A DNA stretch of 64,000 bases from Shewanella sp. OPT22 (lineage in GTDB: Bacteria > Pseudomonadota > Gammaproteobacteria > Enterobacterales > Shewanellaceae), in the NCBI RefSeq assembly GCF_004168585.1, contig NZ_PGVH01000007.1, positions 263,353 to 327,352 on the forward strand. Direction: 5' to 3'. The position numbers and the translations under genes are program-made. Positions within the stretch are counted from its first letter, which is position 1, and the number at the start of each line of letters is the position of its first letter. Shown piece after piece: positions 28,661 through 37,137 of the stretch. Under the pieces are notes generated by a model. The model worked only from the letters and a program-made list of their open reading frames with translations. It made no database searches and was not told the origin of the DNA.

Positions 28661-29731
28661 TTAATCTTCAAACAATGGAGAACAGGCTTTTAATTTTTTA
28701 TTGATATTGCCACTCGCCATCAATGGTTGGTACATCCCTTTTTTCACTGTTGTTACCTGTACTCTCTCTGTTTCATTCTCACTATCTGAAAAGTCGATGT
28801 GCATCTGCCCCATACTTTGAGATTCACAAAAATAATATTCCAGTCGAGACGAGTCAGCCACATTACACCATATTGTGTGCGGCATCTGCCCTGCTGAATA
28901 TTGGTAAGGGTTAAACCCTAAAGGTGCTGCACATGCTGCAGCAATAAATCGTGTTTGCGATATGGACTGCTCAATGTTATCTAAAGGTTCAGAAAAACTC
29001 ATGTAATAACTGCCACGAGCAAAATTTTGAGTTGATGAGTCTCCGCCTGGAGCACTAACTACTGGCCTCTTATTGAAAACTGGGGATTTACCCCAAAGAA
29101 ATTGCCAGTACTGATTAATTTGCAATTGAGCATCATAATTTGGGTTGTTAGTAGCGACTTTATACTCTGAACTTTCATGAACAATAAACTGCCCTTGCTC
29201 TAATTCAATAATTGCGGAATTTCCGCTTGGGTCTGATAAACATAAATGCAATTGTGCAGGATGCTTTTCCACCGCAGTATCTGGCACATTTTCAGTAATA
29301 AGCACTAATTTGCATTTTCGAAAGTAATTTGCTGCTTCAGCGACAGTCATGAATCGATCTAAAGTAAATTGAGCCCACCTTAGTGCACTGATGATTTCAG
29401 CATCTTCAGGCATCGCTTGTGTGGACTGATACGTAGAATCGCTATCTGACAAGGCATTTACTACCAAGCCTTTTTCATTTATACCGTCAACGGTGGCATA
29501 ACCCTGTGCATCGTCACCAACAACGGTTGAGATACTGGCGTATAAGCTGTCCCATTTAAGAATATTTTTTATTGGCAAACTGTGTATCTTAGCCGTTTGT
29601 TTTGATAGTCCTACTCTCGACTCCCCGCTCCCCATCCGATACAAATATGTATTCATAAATACAGCCCAATCCATGTTCCGAGCGGTAACAGGAAAGTGAG
29701 CATTCAGGTTATTAAATATGCGAGTACACAA
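28661..29731 (-). CDS. Choloylglycine hydrolase / penicillin V acylase-family Ntn hydrolase
   Basis: A 356-residue linear-amide hydrolase. The catalytic nucleophile Cys2 directly follows the initiator (MCTRI), and TARNMDW supplies the conserved Arg and Asp of the active site. Later motifs include YATVDGINEKGLVVNAL and VATNNPNYDAQL. The initiator codon is TTG, fixed by AAGGAG six bases upstream and by the need for Cys at position 2. No signal peptide is present, so it is cytoplasmic unless exported otherwise. Gram-negative members hydrolyse penicillin V, bile-salt amides or N-acyl-homoserine lactones; the substrate here is not evident. Confidence 0.85.
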   Translation of the reverse strand: MCTRIFNNLNAHFPVTARNMDWAVFMNTYLYRMGSGESRVGLSKQTAKIHSLPIKNILKWDSLYASISTVVGDDAQGYATVDGINEKGLVVNALSDSDSTYQSTQAMPEDAEIISALRWAQFTLDRFMTVAEAANYFRKCKLVLITENVPDTAVEKHPAQLHLCLSDPSGNSAIIELEQGQFIVHESSEYKVATNNPNYDAQLQINQYWQFLWGKSPVFNKRPVVSAPGGDSSTQNFARGSYYMSFSEPLDNIEQSISQTRFIAAACAAPLGFNPYQYSAGQMPHTIWCNVADSSRLEYYFCESQSMGQMHIDFSDSENETERVQVTTVKKGMYQPLMASGNINKKLKACSPLFED

Positions 29732-29831
29732 AGTTTTACTCCTTGATTGTAATTATAAGTACGATATTCTGGTCAAGGAGTTTACACTCTAGCCGCTAAC
29801 CTAAATATATAAAATTGGAACAATGCGCTAA

Positions 29832-30836
29832 ATGAACAGTTTGGATCTCAATAGCACTGAAAAGTTAAGAGATAGAGTTGTCCTCGGGATGAGTGCAACT
29901 ATGTTTTTTGTCGCTATTTATTTAAGTTATGCCGTTTTTACTACAGGAAAATATCTGCTACTTGCCAGTTTTGAGTTAGGGTACGCCATTTTCTCTGGGT
30001 TTATCTTTTGGAAGTGCATAAAACGTAAACTTACTCAAAACAAAAAAATTATCTATATATATTCTCTCATCACATTGATTATTTACGCTGTTTATCTTGG
30101 CAAACTGCAAGGGTTTATTCTCGGCTGGGTGTTATTCATTCCAACCTTAAGTTATTTATTGCTTGGAAATAAATTTGGATTTTCAACAAGTCTAATCAGT
30201 TTTCTGCTAACAATTCTCACCTTTTCGCTGCAAGTAACACTTCCAGCTTCGTATGTTTGGAGTAATTTTATCCTATGCTTTTTGTGTATTTGGGTGGTAT
30301 CTCATTTTTACGAGTCGGCTCGTTCCGCCTCCGAAAAGGCAATGAGGTCACTGGCAATGAAAGACAACTTAACTCAATGTAACAACCGTTTAGCACTTAA
30401 CCATCATTATGAAAAATATCGTTTGAGAGATAGCATTTCGAATTTTCATTTATTACTGCTCGACATCGATTATTTCAAGCTCGTCAATGACACTTACGGT
30501 CACGAGGCTGGAGACTTGGTTTTACAAAAGGTGGCGCATGAGATCACAATATTACTGGATGATAATCATTTGTATCGAATCGGCGGTGAAGAGTTTTGTA
30601 TTATGATCAGTCAAGACAGTAAATTTAAAGCCATCGAATTTGCCGAAAGTGTCAGAGTTACCATCGAGAATTTACAAATTCAGTTTAATAATCAATATAT
30701 TCCAACGACTGTCAGTATCGGAATTGAAAAAATTCAAACAAACTCTCAACTATCTGAAACACTTCGACATGCTGATATCGCACTATATCAAGCAAAAAGA
30801 GATGGTAGAAATAACGTGAAATATTACACGGATTAA
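29832..30836 (+). CDS. Membrane diguanylate cyclase (GGDEF)
   Basis: A 334-residue protein with about six hydrophobic segments in residues 18-155 and a C-terminal GGDEF domain (about 170-330). The active-site loop is intact (RIGGEEFCIMIS), the DxD/N region LLLDIDYFKLVNDTYGHEAGD is canonical, and a C-terminal HADIALYQAKRDGRN matches active cyclases. The inhibitory RxxD site that normally precedes the loop is absent, so product feedback may be lacking. It makes c-di-GMP from GTP, potentially feeding LapD of the adhesin operon. It is divergent from the hydrolase gene and convergent with the GNAT gene with a 3-base gap. Confidence 0.9.
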   Translation: MNSLDLNSTEKLRDRVVLGMSATMFFVAIYLSYAVFTTGKYLLLASFELGYAIFSGFIFWKCIKRKLTQNKKIIYIYSLITLIIYAVYLGKLQGFILGWVLFIPTLSYLLLGNKFGFSTSLISFLLTILTFSLQVTLPASYVWSNFILCFLCIWVVSHFYESARSASEKAMRSLAMKDNLTQCNNRLALNHHYEKYRLRDSISNFHLLLLDIDYFKLVNDTYGHEAGDLVLQKVAHEITILLDDNHLYRIGGEEFCIMISQDSKFKAIEFAESVRVTIENLQIQFNNQYIPTTVSIGIEKIQTNSQLSETLRHADIALYQAKRDGRNNVKYYTD

Positions 30837-30839
30837 CCG

Positions 30840-31703
30840 CTACCCAACTTCTAAAGTACACACTCCATAAACCTGATCTAGAGCGGCCGCTGGCACTGGC
30901 CCTCGATACATCCTCATGCATTCAAAATCATTATTTCTAAGCCGTAGATCTTTAATAAAGTGATCGCTATGACAATTGGCTTCTGGAATATCAATTAATA
31001 GCTCTGCATCTTGTGGTAGTTGAGCTGCAAGAGCATGAATGATCTCTTTAGCGTTTTCTAGAGAGTTCGCATAAATTGGCCCAACTCTAAAACCTGTTTG
31101 AGCTTGCCTTGCAATACCCACTGCAATTAACTCGTTTCCCTCATTGTATTTCGATGCAAACTTCATGGTTGGATCGCTATCTAGCCAGGTACTGATAAAC
31201 TCTAAACGAGGCTCATACACGAACTTGGTTTCGAATAATGCCAACGTTTTACTGCCAACCTTATCAATAGAAATATGCTCACTGATTAATTCTGAACCTG
31301 TCACAAAATATGAAAACCTTCGATTAAGATGGTTATCAACAAACCCATTTTTTGCGTAATTATGAGTCTGCTCTAATACCCCATCACATCCAATGGATTT
31401 AACCCCCATTTGTTCCATGATTCTCAATCGATGCTGATAAGCACTAAGCCCATACCCTTTGCCTCTATTTTTCGGGTCAAATACCAAATAGAGACCGAAA
31501 AATGCGAATTGAGTGTCATAAATGCATGCACAGCAACTTGAGACCACTTTGCCATCCATTACGCCAACAAACATATGTACACTTTTCGATTTTGAATAAG
31601 TAACTTGATCGAAAACACCTGGATTCCATTGTTCAACGACCATGGTCCCATATATCTCCATAATATCTTCGGCTGTGGCTTCTCTTATTTCAAAACTCTG
31701 CAT
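30840..31703 (-). CDS. GNAT-family N-acetyltransferase with C-terminal extension
   Basis: A 287-residue protein. The N-terminal half is a GNAT domain (FEIREATAEDIMEIY, and acetyl-CoA motif A NRGKGYGLSAYQHRLR). The second half (about 150-287) resembles the added domain of YitH-type GNAT proteins, with GIARQAQTGFRVGPIYA and LLIDIPEAN. The acceptor is unknown. The ATG at 31703 is preferred over an upstream GTG (31730), because the latter sits inside an inverted repeat. Neither has a good ribosome site, so the start is uncertain. Confidence 0.75.
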   Translation of the reverse strand: MQSFEIREATAEDIMEIYGTMVVEQWNPGVFDQVTYSKSKSVHMFVGVMDGKVVSSCCACIYDTQFAFFGLYLVFDPKNRGKGYGLSAYQHRLRIMEQMGVKSIGCDGVLEQTHNYAKNGFVDNHLNRRFSYFVTGSELISEHISIDKVGSKTLALFETKFVYEPRLEFISTWLDSDPTMKFASKYNEGNELIAVGIARQAQTGFRVGPIYANSLENAKEIIHALAAQLPQDAELLIDIPEANCHSDHFIKDLRLRNNDFECMRMYRGPVPAAALDQVYGVCTLEVG

Positions 31704-31727
31704 ACTGGAGCAACTTATTGATTGTTT

Positions 31728-31758
31728 CACTAACTTAAAACTAGATTTAAAGTTAGTG
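31728..31758. terminator. Inverted repeat downstream of the interrupted gene
   Basis: CACTAACTT (31728-31736) and AAGTTAGTG (31750-31758) form a 9-bp stem with a 13-base loop, 29 bases after the stop at 31787 on the minus strand. It could be a terminator for that gene; the GNAT gene starts just beyond. Confidence 0.4.
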
Positions 31759-31786
31759 ACTGTCTAATTAAAATTCTTCTATCTAA

Positions 31787-32218
31787 TTACGGTTTCAATT
31801 CAGGCTTAGAGAAATAACGAACGGTCAATTTATAAGGGTGAGGAAATTGTTTTTCGAATTTTTTATATAGCATTTGAACATATTGAGTTTTGTCAGCGGC
31901 ATTAACATGTTCAAAGCTTTCCCATTTTATCCAGGAGTAAATCACTCCATCAGCCGCATGATAAACGCACTTATCTTTATAGCCTGAAAACTTAGGCAAA
32001 TTTTAGATCCACACATCATGATCTGACTGGATGAAACTTTTCACAAGACTAGGCTTTACTTTTATTTTAAGAAACTCATAGGCGGGTTTTGGATTATATT
32101 GATCCGCAATTGCGGCTTGTTTATTGAATTCATGCAAATCAGATACTGAAAAATGGTAATCATTGTTCATCGCACTGACGTTTAGGGTAATTAATGATAA
32201 GAAATAAACGAATTTCAT
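31787..32218 (-). pseudogene. Small secreted-protein gene interrupted by an in-frame TAA
   Basis: Reading the minus strand from the ATG at 32218, a signal peptide (FVYFLSLITLNVSA) and 71 codons are followed by TAA at 32005-32003, and the same frame then continues uninterrupted for 71 more codons to 31787. The two halves together would encode a normal small secreted protein of 143 residues, with the break between DHDVWI and NLPKFSGYKD. A sound GAGGTG ribosome site precedes the ATG. The second half has only a TTG start with no ribosome site, so it is most likely one gene carrying a recent nonsense mutation or a sequencing error. The product family is not recognised. Confidence 0.65.
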
Positions 32219-32288
32219 AATACACCTCTTTTAGACGTATTAAGCTTAGTATAAATTAACCATTACTAAGTTAAGATCGTCGATCAGT

Positions 32289-33365
32289 TTACTCTAAACA
32301 AACTTCAACTCTTGGTGTTAATTTTGTCACCAATTCATAGGCAATTGTTCCAATATGTTCGGCCACTTCTTCTACAGGTAAAGCTCGGCCCCACAACATC
32401 GCCTCATCACCCACGATGTCCGCTGCATCAGGACCAAGATCGACAGTTAACATATCCATCGAAACCCTTCCCACAATTGGTACTCGGCGACCATTAATGA
32501 ATACAGGTGTACCTTCAGGGGCATTACGCGGATAACCGTCACCGTAACCAATTGCCACTACACCTAGCTTAGTATCTTCTTCAGCAGTCCAATAGGCTCC
32601 ATAACCCACACTCTTGCCAGCTTGATGGTTACGTACAGCAATTAGTTGAGACTTGAGCTCCATGGCTGCAGTTAACCCGTGATTTGAACCTAAATCTCCT
32701 ACGACAGGCGATACGCCATAAAGTGCGATTCCTGGACGAATCCAGTCAGCTTGAGTCTCTGGCCAATATAATGTTGCGGCAGAGTTAGCAAGTGTTCGCT
32801 CTCCCTCTAAATCGGCGATTAATTCATTAAACTTAAGTTGTTGTTCTTGAGTTAACATGTTGCTGGGTTCATCTGCACATGCAAAATGTGTCATTAAATT
32901 AATGGGCTGAGACACATTTTTATTTTGTGATAAGCGTCGATATGCGTTTTTGAAATCTTCAGCTAAAATACCAAGCCTATGCATCCCTGAATCTATTTTT
33001 AACCAAACCACTACAGGCTTTTCAAGCTCAACTTGCTCTAGCATGTCGATTTGAGCATCGTGATGAATCACTGTCTCAATTTGATGGCTGACGAGTATAG
33101 GTAAATCAGTCGTGTGAAATACACCTTCAAGCAACAAAAGCTTTTGACTGATGCCACCGCCTCTTAGCATTAACGCTTCTTGTAATCGCGCTAATCCAAA
33201 ACCATCGGCTTCAGGCAAACATTCTGCAACATTAAGTAAACCATGACCGTAGCCATTAGCCTTGACCACGGCCATCACTTTGCTGTTTGGTGCAATTTTT
33301 TTTAGCTTAGCTAAATTTGCTTTTAAAGCGCTACAACTGACTTCTGCGCGTGGAAATGGTTTCAA
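32289..33365 (-). CDS. alr: Alanine racemase
   Basis: A 358-residue PLP-dependent enzyme that makes D-alanine for peptidoglycan. The PLP-lysine motif is [11 protein letters not shown] (N-terminal TIM barrel), with MHRLGI and a C-terminal beta-domain with catalytic Tyr in [13 protein letters not shown], and MDMLTVDLG. The initiator is TTG, deduced because AAGGG lies 7 bases upstream and KPFPRAEVS matches the family N-terminus. It lies 25 bases after dnaB, the usual dnaB-alr pair. Confidence 0.95.
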   Translation of the reverse strand: MKPFPRAEVSCSALKANLAKLKKIAPNSKVMAVVKANGYGHGLLNVAECLPEADGFGLARLQEALMLRGGGISQKLLLLEGVFHTTDLPILVSHQIETVIHHDAQIDMLEQVELEKPVVVWLKIDSGMHRLGILAEDFKNAYRRLSQNKNVSQPINLMTHFACADEPSNMLTQEQQLKFNELIADLEGERTLANSAATLYWPETQADWIRPGIALYGVSPVVGDLGSNHGLTAAMELKSQLIAVRNHQAGKSVGYGAYWTAEEDTKLGVVAIGYGDGYPRNAPEGTPVFINGRRVPIVGRVSMDMLTVDLGPDAADIVGDEAMLWGRALPVEEVAEHIGTIAYELVTKLTPRVEVCLE

Positions 33366-33390
33366 CGAATACCCTTATTGACTTGAACTA

Positions 33391-34797
33391 TCAGTCTTCT
33401 TCAAACTGTGGACCCGCAAAATTATCAAAACGAGAAAATTGGCCTTGGAACGTTAGTCGCACTCGACCAATTGGGCCGTTACGTTGTTTACCAATAATGA
33501 TTTCTGCCGTGCCTTTATCTTCAGAAGTATCGTTATAGACTTCGTCACGATAAATAAACATAATTAAATCTGCATCTTGCTCAATTGAACCCGATTCACG
33601 AAGATCTGAGTTAATCGGTCTTTTATCAGCTCTTTGCTCCAAAGAACGGTTTAACTGAGAAAGCGCAATAACAGGTATACCTAATTCTTTTGCTAATGCT
33701 TTAAGCGAACGAGAAATTTCAGCAATTTCTAAAGTACGATTATCCGATAATGCAGGGACTTGCATCAACTGCAAGTAATCGACCATGATCATCGACAAAC
33801 CACCATATTCTCGTGCGATTCGTCTTGCTCTACTTCGAACATCGTTTGGTGTCAGACCTGAAGAATCATCGATGTACATTTTACCTTGTTCGAGCATAAT
33901 GCCCATCGTCGATGATACTCGTGCCCAATCATCGTCATCTAAGCGACCAGTACGAATTTTAGTTTGATCAACTCTTCCCAAAGATGCCAGCATTCTCATC
34001 ATGATTTGTTCTGAAGGCATTTCTAATGAGAAAATAAGAACAGGCTTGTCTTCATGTAATGCGGCTTGCTCACACAAGTTCATTGCAAACGTGGTTTTCC
34101 CCATTGAAGGACGTGCTGCAACAATCACTAAGTCACCAGATTGAAAACCCGCCGTCATGTTGTCCAAATCACCAAAGCCACTGGATACACCGGTTACACC
34201 GTTATGAGGGTTATTATAAAGCTCCTCAATCTTATCAACGGTTTTTTCCAAAATGGATTTAATTCCTTCTGGACCCGAATTCGCATCAGCACGTTGTTCT
34301 GCGATTTTAAACACTTTAGTTTCAGCTAAATCGAGCAATTCACCTGAATTTCGACCTTCAGGATTATAACCAGCGTCAGCAATATCATGAGCAACACGGA
34401 TCATTTCACGAACAACGGCACGTTCACGCACAATTTCAGCGTACGAGACAATGTTACCAGCACTTGGTGTGTTTTTAGTGATTTCACTGATATAGGCAAA
34501 ACCACCAGCATCTTCTAACTGATCTTCAACTTCAAGTTGCTCAGTTACCGTCACCAAGTCGAGTGGTTGTCCACCCTCAACCAGTTTTCCCATTGCTTCA
34601 AAAATTAAACGATGAGAACGAGAATAAAAATCTTCTCTTACCACGGCCTCTGAAACTTTGTCCCAAGCTTCTGCATCGAGCATCAATCCACCTAAAACGG
34701 ATTGCTCAGCCTCAATAGAATGAGGTGGCATTTTTAAGCCTTCGACTTGCTCATCATTGCGTTTGAATTGAGGCTTTTTATTGCCCTGTTGTGCCAT
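33391..34797 (-). CDS. dnaB: Replicative DNA helicase DnaB
   Basis: A 468-residue hexameric 5'-3' helicase. The N-terminal domain begins at PPHSIEAEQSVLGGLMLD; the RecA-like domain has Walker A ARPSMGKTTFAMN, Walker B-like MIMVDYLQLM, and the DnaB signature LSQLNRSLEQRADKRP, followed by DLRESGSIEQDAD. Length is canonical and no intein is present. AGGGAG precedes the ATG. It is divergent from the S46 peptidase gene across 108 bases. Confidence 0.97.
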   Translation of the reverse strand: MAQQGNKKPQFKRNDEQVEGLKMPPHSIEAEQSVLGGLMLDAEAWDKVSEAVVREDFYSRSHRLIFEAMGKLVEGGQPLDLVTVTEQLEVEDQLEDAGGFAYISEITKNTPSAGNIVSYAEIVRERAVVREMIRVAHDIADAGYNPEGRNSGELLDLAETKVFKIAEQRADANSGPEGIKSILEKTVDKIEELYNNPHNGVTGVSSGFGDLDNMTAGFQSGDLVIVAARPSMGKTTFAMNLCEQAALHEDKPVLIFSLEMPSEQIMMRMLASLGRVDQTKIRTGRLDDDDWARVSSTMGIMLEQGKMYIDDSSGLTPNDVRSRARRIAREYGGLSMIMVDYLQLMQVPALSDNRTLEIAEISRSLKALAKELGIPVIALSQLNRSLEQRADKRPINSDLRESGSIEQDADLIMFIYRDEVYNDTSEDKGTAEIIIGKQRNGPIGRVRLTFQGQFSRFDNFAGPQFEED

Positions 34798-34905
34798 TGA
34801 AGCTCCCTTTTACGATTCATCGTAAAAATGTGGTAAATTCCTATCTTCTTAATAATATTCTATCGCTAGCGAGTAGAAAATAATAACTTTAATTTAGGAT
34901 TCGAT

Positions 34906-37089
34906 ATGCGCAAGGCACTCATTGCGGTCTTGATTTGTTCATCTGGTGTAACTTTCGCCGATGAAGGTCAATGGCAACCATACCAATTACCATCAATAGC
35001 AGATAAATTGTCCGCTCGTGGCATTGAAATTCCGGCCAAGCAACTGGCCGATTTAACTCAATACCCGATGAATGCAGTAGTAAGCTTAGGTTACTGTACA
35101 GCAAGCTTTGTTTCACCAAAAGGTTTAGTTGTGACGAACCATCACTGTGCGTATGGTGCCATTCAACATAACAGCACAAAAGAACATAACTACCTTGCCG
35201 ATGGTTTTTTAGCAAGAACCCCTGATAAAGAACTGTCTGCTGGCGCAAACGAGCGCCTTTACATCACTGAAAAAGTCACTGATGTAACGGACCAAGTGCG
35301 TAAAGATTTAGGCAATGACCCACTGACTCGCTATGAAACGATTGCACAACGCCGTAAAGACATCGTTAAAGCATGTGAAGCCGATGATAACTACCGTTGC
35401 TCTGTTCGTAGTTTCCATAATGGTCTTGAATACTATCTAACAAAGCAATTAGTCATTCGCGACGTTCGTATCGTCTATGCGCCACCAGCAAGTGCAGCCG
35501 CATTTGGTGGTGATATCGATAACTATGAATATCCTCGCCACAGTGCCGACTTCACCTTTTTACGTGCTTATGTTGGTAAAGATGGAAAACCTGCAACATA
35601 CAACAAAGAAAACGTACCATACACTCCAAAGGGCTATGTAAAAATTGATCCTCAAGGTGTACAAGCTGGTGATGGTGTTTTTGTTGCCGGCTATCCAGGC
35701 CGCACAAGCCGTTATCGCTTAACTAGCGAAATGAAGTTTGCTGATGATGTTATGTACCCTGCAATGGCAAAACGTTATCAACAACGTATTGATACGATTG
35801 AAGCCATGGGCACTGAAGATAAAGCCATTAAAATTCAATATGCCAGTACCTTAGCTTCTACGGCCAATCGAATGAAAAAGCTCAATGGCTTATTAGACGG
35901 TTTTAGAGCGACTGACATTATTGGTATTAAGCAGAAGAAAGAAGACAGTTTTAATGCTTGGTTAAACAAAAACGAACCTGCTAAAACCGCTACAGTTTCT
36001 GAGTTAGAAACATTGTTAAAGCAGCAACAAGCCAGCTTTGAAAAAACGTTTTATTTTGATAATGCGCAATCAAGTACATTGCTTGCAGCAGCAAAGCGTC
36101 TCTATCGCCTTGCCAATGAAAAGCAAAAGCCTGATAGTAAACGTGAAGTAGGTTATCAAGAACGTGACATGAAATTATTTTCAGCACGCTTGAAACGTAT
36201 CGATACTCGTTTTAATCCTCAAGTTGATAAAGTGCTTTGGCAGCAAGACGTAGATGCCTATTTGGCGCAAAAAAACAGAGTTACAGCACTGGATGCGACA
36301 TTTAATAACCCAAAACTTGTTGCAGATACTATCAGTGCGATGTATCACCATTCAAAACTAGCTAATCATACTGAGCGATTAAAGTGGATGAATGCAAGTG
36401 TTGCTGATTTTAAAACAAGCAGTGATCCTTTTATCAAGCTTGCAGTAGCCCTATACGACACCAATATGGCTAATGAAAAAGCAGATAAAATTTTAGCAGG
36501 AAAACTATCTGTTGCACGTCCTGATTATATGGCTGCAATCATTGCCTATAACAAATCGCTCAACCTTCCTGTTTATCCAGATGCAAACGGTACTCTGCGT
36601 GTAACTTATGGCATGGTTGACGGCTATCAAGCACAAGATGGCATGTATAAACAGCCATTTACTCGTTTAGAAGGCATTGTTGCTAAAAATACGGGTATTG
36701 AACCTTTTGATGCACCAAAAAAGCTGATTGACGCCATTAAACAGCCGAGCCAAGGTAGTCACATCGTAAAGTCAGTCTATCCTGATACTCGTGGTTACCT
36801 ATGCCGCCTATTCTCATGTGAAGCGAAACCTGAAGTATTCAATGGTGTGCCAGTTAACTTCTTATCAAGTGTTGATACAACGGGCGGCAACTCAGGTTCG
36901 CCAGTATTTAACGGTAAAGGTGAGTTAGTCGGTTTGAACTTCGATTCAACTTATGAAGCCATTACTAAAGACTGGTACTTCAACCCGACGATCACTCGTG
37001 CTGTTCATGTCGATATTCGTTACATCTTATGGATGATGGATAAAGTCGACCATGCGAATGAGTTGATGAAAGAATTAAACGTCCAATAA
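34906..37089 (+). CDS. S46-family dipeptidyl peptidase, DPP11 type
   Basis: A 727-residue periplasmic serine exopeptidase with a signal peptide (residues 1-18, ending TFA). The catalytic His is in VVTNHHCAYG (residues 79-80) and the nucleophile is Ser663 in GGNSGSPVF. The specificity residue 18 positions after the nucleophile, Gly in DPP7 and Arg or Ser in DPP11, is Ser681 here (GLNFDSTYE). DPP11 enzymes release dipeptides with Asp or Glu at P1, so acidic preference is predicted. The start has AGGA 9 bases upstream. It is followed by a terminator and the convergent S9 peptidase gene, a pair likely to work in peptide scavenging. Confidence 0.92.
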   Translation: MRKALIAVLICSSGVTFADEGQWQPYQLPSIADKLSARGIEIPAKQLADLTQYPMNAVVSLGYCTASFVSPKGLVVTNHHCAYGAIQHNSTKEHNYLADGFLARTPDKELSAGANERLYITEKVTDVTDQVRKDLGNDPLTRYETIAQRRKDIVKACEADDNYRCSVRSFHNGLEYYLTKQLVIRDVRIVYAPPASAAAFGGDIDNYEYPRHSADFTFLRAYVGKDGKPATYNKENVPYTPKGYVKIDPQGVQAGDGVFVAGYPGRTSRYRLTSEMKFADDVMYPAMAKRYQQRIDTIEAMGTEDKAIKIQYASTLASTANRMKKLNGLLDGFRATDIIGIKQKKEDSFNAWLNKNEPAKTATVSELETLLKQQQASFEKTFYFDNAQSSTLLAAAKRLYRLANEKQKPDSKREVGYQERDMKLFSARLKRIDTRFNPQVDKVLWQQDVDAYLAQKNRVTALDATFNNPKLVADTISAMYHHSKLANHTERLKWMNASVADFKTSSDPFIKLAVALYDTNMANEKADKILAGKLSVARPDYMAAIIAYNKSLNLPVYPDANGTLRVTYGMVDGYQAQDGMYKQPFTRLEGIVAKNTGIEPFDAPKKLIDAIKQPSQGSHIVKSVYPDTRGYLCRLFSCEAKPEVFNGVPVNFLSSVDTTGGNSGSPVFNGKGELVGLNFDSTYEAITKDWYFNPTITRAVHVDIRYILWMMDKVDHANELMKELNVQ

Positions 37090-37094
37090 TATTA

Positions 37095-37121
37095 AAAAGG
37101 CTCCTCATTTAGGAGCCTTTT
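37095..37121. terminator. Bidirectional terminator between the two peptidase genes
   Basis: AAAAGGCTCCT / AGGAGCCTTTT stem (11 bp) with loop CATTT. T-runs on both strands fit the convergent genes. Confidence 0.9.
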
Positions 37122-37137
37122 CTCTACCTAGGATGTT

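Noticed and set aside
32003..32005. TAA as a recoded or programmed readthrough codon
   Set aside because: No conserved readthrough context or recoding signal is visible; a nonsense mutation or read error is simpler.
33391..34797. Intein in dnaB
   Set aside because: The coding length is standard and the Walker A region is uninterrupted.
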